From contig JBCDKT010000019.1 of assembly GCA_038746285.1 (NCBI GenBank), positions 1 to 64,000 on the forward strand: 64,000 bases of DNA. The letters are read 5' to 3'. The DNA is from Bacteroidota bacterium. GTDB taxonomy: Bacteria; Bacteroidota; Rhodothermia; Rhodothermales; JANQRZ01. The position numbers were made by a program, and so were the translations under genes. The notes under the pieces were generated by a model. The model searched no databases. It was not told where the DNA came from and saw nothing but the letters and a program-made list of their open reading frames with translations. This document shows positions 16,819-24,775 of the stretch, piece after piece (the first letter of the stretch is position 1; each line of letters begins with the position of its first letter).

Positions 16819-16821
16819 GCC

Positions 16822-17149
16822 GTGCGTGTCTTGCTCGACGAATGCTTGCCGGGCCGGAAGCTCAAGCCGGGGTTTCCGACGCACGACGTGCGGACGGTCG
16901 CTGACATGGACTGGCGCGGGATCAAGAACGGGGCACTCCTCGCGCTGGCCGAGCCAGCGTTCGACGCCTTCGTGACGGTGGACGGCAGTCTTCGGTATCA
17001 GCAAAACATGCCGGAGAGTGGACTCGCTGATCGTCGTGCTGAAAGCGAAGAGCAACCGGCTAGAGCGCCTGCTGCCTCTCATGCCCAATGCGAACGCAGC
17101 ATTTGCACATGGTATCCGCCGCGCGGTCGTCGTCGTAGGCGTGCGGTAG
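16822..17149 (+). pseudogene. DUF5615 PIN-like toxin, frameshifted
   Basis: From GTG 16822 the frame encodes the family start MRVLLDECLPGRKLK, then VRTVADMDWRGIKNG and AFVTVDGSLRYQQN up to about 17020. The expected next strand appears only in the +1 frame from 17027 (LIVVLKAKSNRLERLLPLMP), ending at TAG 17147-17149 (VVVVGVR). So one base was gained or two were lost near 17005-17026. The original frame instead runs as non-family sequence to 17220. Either a true pseudogene (toxin inactivated while DUF433 is kept) or an assembly error. Confidence 0.85.
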
Positions 17150-17406
17150 GAGAACAACCCTTCTGGGCTGTGCTAAAAATCCAGCACTTCACATACCAAC
17201 TTTGCCGCTCGCGTCGTTAACGATTCGCACCCTCCGAACAAACCCGCTCGCGGGTCATGCAGCGTGGCCTCGGTCGCGCTGCATATTTTTTCGGCCGGCT
17301 CCGTAGCAGGCTCCACCGGGCACCGGCACCCCCGGGCTCCGGCACCCAGCGCCGCGCCCGGCGTAGGACCTCCGACTGCTCCTCTGCCACAACCCTCTGC
17401 CCTACC

Positions 17407-18945
17407 ATGTCCACGCGCACCTCTCGCAGACTCTCCGTCGCCCTCCTCGTCGCCGCCGCGTTCGTCGCGGGCGTGTTCTTCGTCACCGCTAGCGGGTCGT
17501 TCTTCGACGGCGCGCTCTTCGGCTCGGCCGAGGCGCAGCAGGCTCCGGTCGTCCGCGGGGACGTCTCCGAAGGCATCGAGACGGCGACCGAACTCGGCGA
17601 GGCGTTCTCGGCGGTCGCCGAGGCGGTCAACCCCGCCGTCGTCTCGATCTCCTCGACCCAGCTCGTCCAGCAGCCTGCGATGGGCAACCCGTTCCAGGGC
17701 ACGCCCTTCGAAGGGTTCTTCGGCAACCCCGGCGGCGGAGGCGGCGGGCAGGCGATCCCGCGCTCCGGCCTCGGCTCCGGCGCCATCGTCCGCCCCGACG
17801 GCTACATCGTCACCAACAACCACGTCGTCGAGAACGCCGACGAGCTCGTCGTTCGCTTCTTCGACGGAACCGAACTCGCGGGCGAGATCGTGGGGACCGA
17901 TCCGTTTGCGGACCTCGCGGTCGTGAAGGTGGACGCGGAGCAGCTCCCCTACCTCGGCTTCGGCAACGACGACGAGCTGCGCGTCGGGCAGTGGGTGATC
18001 GCTGTCGGGAGCCCGCTTCAGCAGTCGCTCTCGAATACCGTCACGGCCGGGATCGTCTCGGCGCTCGGGCGGGCGCAGGGCATCAACGGGCTAGAGAACT
18101 TCATCCAGACCGATGCCTCGATCAACCCCGGCAACTCGGGCGGCCCGCTCGTCAACTTGCGCGGCGAACTGATCGGGATCAACACCGCGATCGCCACGCG
18201 CACCGGCGGCTTCCAGGGCATCGGCTTTGCGATCCCGGTCGACATCGTCGAGAACGTCGTCGGCCAGCTCATCGACACGGGCGACGTGGAGCGCGGCTAC
18301 CTCGGCATCCAGTTCACCTCGATCTCGCAGTCGCTCGCCCGCGCGCTCGACGTGCCGGTGGGCTCGGCGCAGATCTCATCGGTGCTTGGCGGCAGCGCGG
18401 CGGCTGAAGCGGGCCTCGCAGACGGCGACATCATCGTCTCCATCGACGGCGAGGAGCTGCGGACCAGCAACGACCTCCTGGCGATCGTCGCCAACCGCCG
18501 TCCCGGTGACGACCTCGACGTGGCCTACATCCGCGGTGAGGACCGCCGCCGCGCGACGGTCGAGCTCGGCGCTCGGCCGCAGGACGAGCAGGCGCAGCGC
18601 CAGCGCCGCGACCGGCAGAGCAATGACGAGCCGGCCGGGGAATCGATGGACGCCCTCGGCATGGAGCTCGGCGAGCTGACCGACGCGGCAGCGCAGAAGT
18701 TCGGTTACGGCAGCGACGCGTCGGGGGTCTACGTGGTCGACGTCGAGCGCGGCAGCGAAGCCTTCCGCGACGCCAACATCCGGACCGGTGACCTGATCGT
18801 GAGCCTCGACGGCGAGCCGGTCCGCTCGCTCCGCGCGTTCGAGCGCATCTACGACGGGATCGGCCAGGGCGAGACGTTCCTGCTCACGCTCCAGCGCGGC
18901 CGCCAGGACAGCCGCCAGCTCTACCGAACCGCGCTGACGAAGTGA
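17407..18945 (+). CDS. degP: DegP/HtrA-type periplasmic serine protease
   Basis: Envelope quality-control protease, 512 aa from ATG 17407. A signal/anchor segment lies at about residues 8-28 (LSVALLVAAAFVAGVFFV). The trypsin-like domain carries the catalytic His in TNNHVVEN (about 138), Asp in DPFADLAVV (about 168) and Ser in NPGNSGGPL (about 243). Two PDZ domains follow (about 295-385 and 410-500). The longer upstream frame to 17257 lacks features and crosses TATTTTTTCG at 17284, a possible promoter. After the stop comes a purine-rich GACGGAGGAC-type spacer. Very sure of the family. Confidence 0.95.
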   Translation: MSTRTSRRLSVALLVAAAFVAGVFFVTASGSFFDGALFGSAEAQQAPVVRGDVSEGIETATELGEAFSAVAEAVNPAVVSISSTQLVQQPAMGNPFQGTPFEGFFGNPGGGGGGQAIPRSGLGSGAIVRPDGYIVTNNHVVENADELVVRFFDGTELAGEIVGTDPFADLAVVKVDAEQLPYLGFGNDDELRVGQWVIAVGSPLQQSLSNTVTAGIVSALGRAQGINGLENFIQTDASINPGNSGGPLVNLRGELIGINTAIATRTGGFQGIGFAIPVDIVENVVGQLIDTGDVERGYLGIQFTSISQSLARALDVPVGSAQISSVLGGSAAAEAGLADGDIIVSIDGEELRTSNDLLAIVANRRPGDDLDVAYIRGEDRRRATVELGARPQDEQAQRQRRDRQSNDEPAGESMDALGMELGELTDAAAQKFGYGSDASGVYVVDVERGSEAFRDANIRTGDLIVSLDGEPVRSLRAFERIYDGIGQGETFLLTLQRGRQDSRQLYRTALTK

Positions 18946-19144
18946 CGGAAGACAGACGACGGAGGACGGGCGTAGGCTCAGAAGGCTACTGAGGCGAGAC
19001 TGCTTCGCCCGGCGCTTGTCTGTCTTCTGTGTTCCGTCGCCTGTCCGCTGGGCCTCAACGCCAAATTCTCCGTGCGGGTGCGAACCTCCTCTGCGCCTGG
19101 ACGGTTAACGCCGTTGCCCTCGACGAAACCACCAGACCCCGCCC

Positions 19145-19906
19145 ATGCCCACGACGGAAACCAGCAGCAGCGTCACCGACCAACTCCGCGCCCTCATCCG
19201 CCTCCAGCACATCGACAGCAAGATCGACCAGGTCGAGAAGCTGCGCGGCGACCTGCCCGAGGAGATCCGCGACCTCGAAGACGAGAAGGCCGGGCTCCAG
19301 ACGCGGATCGACAACGCGCACGACGAAGGCCAGCAGGCCGAGATCCAGCGCCGCAAGCTTCAGATGGACATCACCGAGAGCGAGGGGCTCATCAAGAAGT
19401 ACGAGGAGCAGCAGCTCAACGTCCGCAACAACCGCGAGTACGACGCCCTCACGAAGGAGATCGAGGCCCAGCGCCAGCGCATCGAGCAGGCCGAGGCCGA
19501 CATCGAGTCTCACACGGAGCGCGACGGGGCGAACGAGGAGGTCGTCGCCGAAGCGCAGGAGCGCCTCGGCGAACTCGACGAGCTCCTGAAGGAGAAGAAC
19601 GCCGAGCTTGCCCAGGTCGTCGAGGAGACGGAGAAGGAGCAGGAGTCCTACGTCTCCCTCCGCGACGCCGCCGCCGGAGCCATCGAGGCGCGCTACCTCC
19701 GCGCCTACGAGCGCCTCCGCAACCGCCTCCGCGACGGCCGCGCCGTCGTCCCAATCGAGCGCGGTGCCGCCGGGTCGTTCATGGTCCCGCCGCAGCGCCA
19801 AGTCGAGGTCCGGCAGCGCAACCGCATCGTCGTCTGCGAGCACACCGGCCGCGTGATCGTCGACGACGAGCTCTTCCGCGAGACGACGGACGACATGAAA
19901 CTGTAG
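19145..19906 (+). CDS. Coiled-coil protein of the C4-type zinc-ribbon (CdsZ-like) family, zinc ribbon degenerate
   Basis: 253 aa. Residues about 12-190 are a long antiparallel coiled coil (IRLQHIDSKIDQVEKL ... NVRNNREYDALTKEIEAQ, a family signature). The C-terminal domain keeps the family skeleton PPQRQVEVRQRNRIVVCEHTGRVIVDDEL. In relatives I know this domain holds two CxxC knuckles; here the first is replaced by the GAAGS region and the second keeps only the Cys of VCEHTGR. Zinc binding is therefore unlikely. Cytosolic; proposed roles in other phyla involve RNA or envelope processes but are not settled. It lies directly upstream of rnpB. Confidence 0.85.
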   Translation: MPTTETSSSVTDQLRALIRLQHIDSKIDQVEKLRGDLPEEIRDLEDEKAGLQTRIDNAHDEGQQAEIQRRKLQMDITESEGLIKKYEEQQLNVRNNREYDALTKEIEAQRQRIEQAEADIESHTERDGANEEVVAEAQERLGELDELLKEKNAELAQVVEETEKEQESYVSLRDAAAGAIEARYLRAYERLRNRLRDGRAVVPIERGAAGSFMVPPQRQVEVRQRNRIVVCEHTGRVIVDDELFRETTDDMKL

Positions 19907-19985
19907 ACCGTGTCGAGGGGCGAATGTCGAGTTGCGAACAAACAGACTCGGCGTTCGTCGCTCGTAACTCGTCGTTCGCAGACCT

Positions 19986-20416
<431 letters not shown>

Positions 20417-20430
20417 GCCGTACCAACAGA

Positions 20431-20466
20431 CGACGCCCCGCCTCTCACCGGAGAAGCGGGGCGTCG
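20431..20466. terminator. Hairpin terminator between rnpB and secG
   Basis: CGACGCCCCGC pairs with GCGGGGCGTCG (11 bp) around a 14-nt loop. It lies between the convergent rnpB and secG, so it could serve both. T-runs are weak on both sides. Confidence 0.75.
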
Positions 20467-20488
20467 CTGTGCGAATCCGAGACTGGGG

Positions 20489-20848
20489 TTACTCGTTCTC
20501 GACGGGCGGGGCCGGAGCGGGCGGCTCGTCGTTGATCGTGCCCGGGCCCGGCGGCAGCGGGTTCTCGATGGGCGCGTTGGCACCGCCGCCTTCCTGGAGG
20601 ATGCTTCGCTGCGCCTCCGACGGGTTGGCGAAGAAGTTGGCGAGGATGCAGAGCACGATGAAGACCGTCCCGAGCGTCCAGGTTGCCTTCTCCAGCGTGT
20701 CGGGGGCCTGACGGGCACCGAGGATCTGGGTGGTCTGGCCGCCTGCCGCGATCCCGGCGAGGCCGCCGCCCTTGCCGCTCTGCAGGAGCACGGCGATCGC
20801 CATCAGCAGGGCGATGATCGTGATGACGATAACGAGGAAGATGTACAT
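20489..20848 (-). CDS. secG: Preprotein translocase subunit SecG
   Basis: Small inner-membrane subunit of the SecYEG channel, 119 aa. Two membrane segments (about 2-22 and 52-73) flank the conserved loop LLQSGKGGGLAG and GGQTTQILGARQAP. The start ATG 20848 gives the natural MYIFLVIVITIIALLM N-terminus; further upstream is repeat-rich spacer. The C-terminal tail after about 85 is proline-rich and poorly conserved, as is usual in Bacteroidota-like SecG. Confidence 0.94.
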   Translation of the reverse strand: MYIFLVIVITIIALLMAIAVLLQSGKGGGLAGIAAGGQTTQILGARQAPDTLEKATWTLGTVFIVLCILANFFANPSEAQRSILQEGGGANAPIENPLPPGPGTINDEPPAPAPPVENE

Positions 20849-21013
20849 GACGTAGGTGCGGCGCGGGTTGGACGGAAGCGGCAGGCAAGGTAGCACCGTC
20901 CCGGCTGGGGCGCAGGCAAGCGCGTGTGAAAAAGAGGGGCGAAAGGAAGAGGGGGCGAAAGGGCGTATGGGCGAAAGGGAGACTGAGGGACCTTCTCCAG
21001 CGTCGCCTTTCAC

Positions 21014-21069
21014 CACTCGCCCACTCGCCCACTCGCCCACTCGCCCACTCGCCCACTCGCCCACTCGCC
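21014..21069. repeat. 8-bp tandem repeat (CACTCGCC, 7 copies) abutting a stop codon
   Basis: Seven exact CACTCGCC units end at the TAG of the minus-strand Nudix gene. On the gene's sense strand this reads TAG then GGCGAGTG repeats. G-tracts of three recur every 8 nt. Confidence 0.95.
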
Positions 21070-21618
21070 CTACCCCGACCGTCTCGCCACCTCAGCCCCG
21101 GCCCGCAGGAGCGCGACGGCGCTCTTGGTATCAAACACGTCGCCGCGCTCCGCCATCGCCACGGCCTCGGCGAACGGCAGGCGGAAGGGCTCGACGAACT
21201 CGTCGTCTTCGGCCTCGGCCTCGGCTTCGGACAGGTCTTCGGCGAGGAAGAGGTGGATGACCTCGTTGCTGTATCCGATGCACGGGTAGGTCGGGCCGAG
21301 CGGCGTGAGCGCCCGCGCCGTGTAGCCCGCCTCCTCCTCGAGTTCGCGCACGGCAACCTCAGCCGGGTCCTCGCCGGGCCTGTCGATCTTGCCCGCCGGG
21401 ACCTCGACAAACTCGCGCCCCGGCGCGTAGCGGTACTGCCGGAGTAGGATCGTCGTCCCGTCTTCGAACAGCGGCACGACGGCCGCGGCCCCGGGGTGCT
21501 CGATCCATTCGCGCACCGAGGTCCCGCCGCCGGGCAGCGTGACCGTGTCGCGGTAAGCACGAAGCAGCACGCCGTCCACGAGCAGGGCACGGTCCTTCAG
21601 GGTTTCAGTGAGGTCCAT
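21070..21618 (-). CDS. NUDIX hydrolase, ADP-ribose pyrophosphatase type
   Basis: 182 aa, cytosolic. The Nudix box is complete: GKIDRPGEDPAEVAVREL followed by EEEAGY. Upstream strands TILLRQYRYAPGREFVEVPAG are typical of NudF-like ADP-sugar pyrophosphatases, and YPCIGYSNEVIHLFLAEDL follows the box. It starts 5 nt after the rsmE stop and ends at a 7-copy repeat. Likely third gene of the BamA-like/rsmE operon. Confidence 0.92.
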   Translation of the reverse strand: MDLTETLKDRALLVDGVLLRAYRDTVTLPGGGTSVREWIEHPGAAAVVPLFEDGTTILLRQYRYAPGREFVEVPAGKIDRPGEDPAEVAVRELEEEAGYTARALTPLGPTYPCIGYSNEVIHLFLAEDLSEAEAEAEDDEFVEPFRLPFAEAVAMAERGDVFDTKSAVALLRAGAEVARRSG

Positions 21619-21623
21619 TTCGC

Positions 21624-22373
21624 TCAGTAATAGGAAGCCATGTCGTTCCTGACTTGATGTGATAGATGAAGCATCGCAGCCGATGCTGCGGCGAGGGCTG
21701 CCGTCTCAGCGCGCAGCCGACGCGGCCCGAGCGAGGCGACTGCCCACCCGGCGGCCTGGGCTTCGGCGACCTCGGCTTCGCTGAACCCGCCCTCGGGGCC
21801 GACAAGAATCGTGGTCTCCCCGGCGGGGTTCCGATCCAGCACGCGCGGGAGCAGCGCGTCCGGGCCGGCCGCCTCATGGCAGAGGATGCGCAGCCCTTCG
21901 GTGCGCCCGCTCAGCACCGCCGCCAGCGGCTGCGGCTCGGCGAGGCCGGGGAGCCGGCTCCGGCCGCTCTGCTTGAGCGCCGCGACGAGCATGCTGCCGA
22001 GCCGTTTCGGTTTGAGGCGAGCGCGCTCCGTCCGCTCCGTGACGAGAGGGAGGATCTCCGTGACGCCTAGCTCGACCGCCTTCTCGGCGAACGTCTCAAA
22101 CCGCCCGGCGTTCTTGAGCGTGCTCAGCCCGACCGTCAGTCGGTGCGCTGGCTCGCCGACCTCGCGCTCGGTGGCGACGACCTCGCCCGCAGCGCTGCTC
22201 TTGCCGGCCTCGGTCAGCCGGACCCGGTACCACCCGCCCGCGCCGTCCACGACCTCGATCTCATCCCCCACCGCGTGCCGGAGCGCCCGCACCGCGTGCC
22301 GCGCTTCGTCGTCCGGCAGCACGATGCGCCCATCGGCGATGCAGTCGGGCGGCGCGAAGAACGTAGTCGTCAT
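21624..22373 (-). CDS. rsmE: 16S rRNA (uracil1498-N3)-methyltransferase
   Basis: SPOUT-class methyltransferase modifying U1498 of 16S rRNA with SAM. 249 aa. N-terminal PUA-like domain (DDEARHAVRALRHAVGDEIEVVDGAGG, given in parts: HAVRALRHAVGDEIEVVDG), then KNAGRFETFAEKAVELGV, ERTERARLKPKR, and the SAM-knot motif LVGPEGGFSEAEVAEA with LGPRRLRAETAAL. The start ATG 22373 is 8 nt after the upstream BamA-like stop and 5 nt separate it from the next gene, indicating one operon. Confidence 0.95.
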   Translation of the reverse strand: MTTTFFAPPDCIADGRIVLPDDEARHAVRALRHAVGDEIEVVDGAGGWYRVRLTEAGKSSAAGEVVATEREVGEPAHRLTVGLSTLKNAGRFETFAEKAVELGVTEILPLVTERTERARLKPKRLGSMLVAALKQSGRSRLPGLAEPQPLAAVLSGRTEGLRILCHEAAGPDALLPRVLDRNPAGETTILVGPEGGFSEAEVAEAQAAGWAVASLGPRRLRAETAALAAASAAMLHLSHQVRNDMASYY

Positions 22374-22381
22374 GCTGCAAG

Positions 22382-24118
22382 CTACAACCCGACAGAGAGG
22401 CCGAGGTGGACCTTGCCGCGCGTCGGTCCGTCGTCGGGGTTGAGGGCGTAGCTGACCGCGACCAGGCCGAGCGGGGTGCGGTACTGAATGCCCAGCCCGT
22501 AGCCGGGGCGGAACGAGCGGTCGGCCAGGATGCCGGTTGTCACTGGGCGCTCGACGTAGCCGAGATCGGTGAAGAGAAACGCGTAGGACGTCCGGTCGAT
22601 CTGGTAGCGGTACTCGATGATCCCCCGCCCGACGATGTTGCCCCGGAAGCGCTCCTCGTCGTAGCCGCGCAGCGAGGTCGCCCCGCCATAGCGGAAGAGG
22701 TCGCTGTCGTCGTAGACCTCGCCGAGCAGGAACGCCGCGTCGCCACCGAGGACGAGTACCTGCCGCCGGAGGGTCGGGATGAAGAGGCGGGCCTCGGCGA
22801 CGAGCCGCTGCTGGCTGATGCTCACCGGCTCGGCGATGGCGGCGGTGTCGGCCGCGAGGTCGCGCCGCTTGACGCCCTGCTCGAGCGAGGTCTGGAGCCA
22901 CAGCCCCCGGCGCGGGTTCAGCCGCGCGTCGACCCGCCGGTAGCGCACGCCGACGCCAGCGAAGAAGGCGTCGGCCTGGGGGATGCGCTGCCGCCCCTCG
23001 ACGAGCACGACGCCCGCGATCCCCGCCTCGACGAACTCGCGGCTGGCCGTGACGAAGCCTTCCAGGCCCGGCGCAAACCGGTAGCCCGCTTCGAGCCCGA
23101 ACCGCTGGCGCTGGAACGTCGAGTCCTGCTGGTAGCCCGCGAACTGCGCCTCCAGCCGGAGCGGCAGGCCGAACACGAACGGATCGGCGACGCGCACGTC
23201 GACCGACGAGACGAGGCCGGGGTTGCGGACGAGTTCGAGGGCGAGGCTCCGGCCCCGGCCGAAGAGGTTGCGCAGCAGCAGCGACCCGTTGCCGACGACG
23301 GACCCGCTCTCCTCCCCCGCGTTCGGCGGGAGGTAGCCGAAGACGAGGTCGAACGTGCCCGGAGGGGCCTCGGTCGCGGGCACCCGCACCGTCGCCGTGC
23401 CGTCGGTCCCGAGCGCGAGCTGCGGTGCCCCGACCGACTCGAAGAGGCCCGTCTCCTCCAGCCCGCGCCGGATGCCGTCGGAGTCGAAGGCGGCAAGCGG
23501 CGCGCCGGGTTGGAGGCCGGCCGTGCGGGCGGCAAACGCGGGCGACGTGCGCCCGGCCGGCGTCAGTTCGATGGCTCCGAAAGCCAGCGTCTCCCCTTCC
23601 GCGATGCGGATGGTCAGGCGCAGCCCTGCCTCGTCGACCTCGACCTCGCCGAGGGTCGCCTGCGCGAGCGGGTAGCCGGCACGCTCGTAGTCCCGGAGCA
23701 CCGCGTCGAGATCGGCGCGCAGCACGTCGGGGTCCAGCGGCCGGCCGGGGCGCGTCTGCATCTGGCCCCGCAGCCGGTCGGCGTCGAGCGCCGCCGCGCC
23801 CCGGAGTTCGACCGACGCCACCTCGACGCGAGGGCCCCGGGAGACGAACAGCGTTCCGACCTGCCCGCTCACCTGCGCCGAGTCGACGGCGGCGAAGTAG
23901 TAGCCCTCGCGCTGGACGTGCTGCAACACCCCCGTCGCTGCCGCGCCGAGGCTGTCCGCCGGAAGCGGCCGGTCGAGCGGCCACGGGGCGTCGCGCCCGT
24001 CGGCGACGAGCGTCCAGCGCACGGCCGAGGTATCGGCAGGCTGCGCTCTCGCCGAGGCTGCGCAGAGCACGCTGAGCATGAACACGCAGCAGGATGTACG
24101 CACCACCCATCGTATCAT
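22382..24118 (-). CDS. BamA/TamA-like outer-membrane protein (POTRA plus Omp85 barrel)
   Basis: 578 aa exported outer-membrane protein. A signal peptide (MIRWVVRTSCCVFMLSVLCAASARAQ, here MIRWVVRTS...AASARAQ) precedes about two or three POTRA-like units (VEVASVELRGAAALDADRL; TLAFGAIELTPAGRTSPAF). The barrel of about 370 residues shows the Omp85 motifs FRYGGATSLRGYDEERF (VRGF-like) and GILADRSFRPGYGLGIQYRTPLG near the C-terminus. Shorter than BamA (about 800), so TamA-like or a Bacteroidota surface-antigen homologue. The start codon lies inside a GTCATCC-type inverted-repeat element. First gene of the operon with rsmE and the Nudix gene. Confidence 0.88.
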   Translation of the reverse strand: MIRWVVRTSCCVFMLSVLCAASARAQPADTSAVRWTLVADGRDAPWPLDRPLPADSLGAAATGVLQHVQREGYYFAAVDSAQVSGQVGTLFVSRGPRVEVASVELRGAAALDADRLRGQMQTRPGRPLDPDVLRADLDAVLRDYERAGYPLAQATLGEVEVDEAGLRLTIRIAEGETLAFGAIELTPAGRTSPAFAARTAGLQPGAPLAAFDSDGIRRGLEETGLFESVGAPQLALGTDGTATVRVPATEAPPGTFDLVFGYLPPNAGEESGSVVGNGSLLLRNLFGRGRSLALELVRNPGLVSSVDVRVADPFVFGLPLRLEAQFAGYQQDSTFQRQRFGLEAGYRFAPGLEGFVTASREFVEAGIAGVVLVEGRQRIPQADAFFAGVGVRYRRVDARLNPRRGLWLQTSLEQGVKRRDLAADTAAIAEPVSISQQRLVAEARLFIPTLRRQVLVLGGDAAFLLGEVYDDSDLFRYGGATSLRGYDEERFRGNIVGRGIIEYRYQIDRTSYAFLFTDLGYVERPVTTGILADRSFRPGYGLGIQYRTPLGLVAVSYALNPDDGPTRGKVHLGLSVGL

Positions 24119-24193
24119 TCCGAACTCGTTTCGGAATCTCCCCGAACGGAGCAAGCATGCGGCGACAGATCCCGGACCGAGTTCAGGATGACA
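24114..24193. repeat. Inverted-repeat element, GTCATCCCGAACTC family (copy 1)
   Basis: Two outward arms, ATCATTCCGAACTCGTTTC and, from the other end, GTCATCCTGAACTCGGTCC, enclose a short centre. Each arm contains its own small palindrome. It is the same family as 44209-44275. The start codon of the BamA-like gene (24116-24118) is inside the left arm. Confidence 0.8.
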
Positions 24194-24413
24194 GTTTTTG
24201 CGTAGGTCCTGTGCGTGAGCGGCGGCGTTCGTCATCAACCCGGCTACCGGTGGGCTGGGGTAGGGTTTCGCAGCGTGACAGTGGTTGTTCGGCGTGGAGG
24301 GAACGGAGGGGTAGGCGGGTTTCGCGTGGGTGACGGGAGCGTTGGCGCGGAGTGCGGGTGAGATCGGTGCGTTCCTCCAAGCCGACGAGGGGATCGCGCT
24401 TCGGGGCCGGGCG
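24194..24413. other. Intergenic stretch without a visible gene
   Basis: Spacer between the divergent BamA-like gene and the small exported protein. No convincing coding frame, RNA or repeat was seen. Confidence 0.5.
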
Positions 24414-24421
24414 TACCTTCT
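24414..24421 (+). promoter_or_regulatory. Candidate -7 box (TACCTTCT) for the mutY operon
   Basis: TACCTTCT starts 35 nt before the GTG at 24449, at the spacing seen for other TAnnTTtG elements in this window. Confidence 0.35.
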
Positions 24422-24448
24422 CCCTACCCGCCCAACCTCGCCATTTCT

Positions 24449-24775
24449 GTGCGCTTCCTCCCCGTCGTCCTCTTCGTGGCCGTCCTGCTCCTGGCTGCTG
24501 CGCCCGCCCCGCCCGCTCCTGCCTCTGCCGCTGCGGCCGACACGCTCCAGCTCTCGGTCCGCTCCGGCGAGCCGCTCGTGACGGCGCTGCCCGGGACGTC
24601 GGCCTCGACCTACCGCGTGCTCCGCGCGCCGGCGCTGAGCTGGCTCGTCGGCCGGTCGTTCTACTGGAGGACGCTGCCCGCCGAGCGCGGGCGCGAGTTC
24701 GTCCTCGTCGAGCAGCGCCTCGGGGGCGAGCCGCAGGACACCCTCGTGCTCGTGATCGACGTGGCACCGGGATGA
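24449..24775 (+). CDS. Small exported protein, unknown function
   Basis: 108 aa starting at GTG 24449. A signal peptide (RFLPVVLFVAVLLLAAAPAPP) is followed by an alanine/proline linker and a short beta-rich domain (TLQLSVRSGEPLVTALPG ... LSWLVGRSFYWRTLP ... EFVLVEQRLGG). I do not recognise the family. Its stop overlaps the mutY start (ATGA), so the genes are translationally coupled, although a functional link to DNA repair is not obvious. Confidence 0.7.
   Translation: MRFLPVVLFVAVLLLAAAPAPPAPASAAAADTLQLSVRSGEPLVTALPGTSASTYRVLRAPALSWLVGRSFYWRTLPAERGREFVLVEQRLGGEPQDTLVLVIDVAPG

Noticed and set aside
21624-24158. 844-aa minus-strand frame covering rsmE and the outer-membrane protein gene
   Set aside because: The N-terminal 590 residues are an arginine-rich shadow of the barrel gene; only the RsmE part is real.
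24449-24775. Fusion of this small ORF to mutY as one protein
   Set aside because: They are in different frames with a normal ATGA overlap, and MutY has its usual N-terminus.
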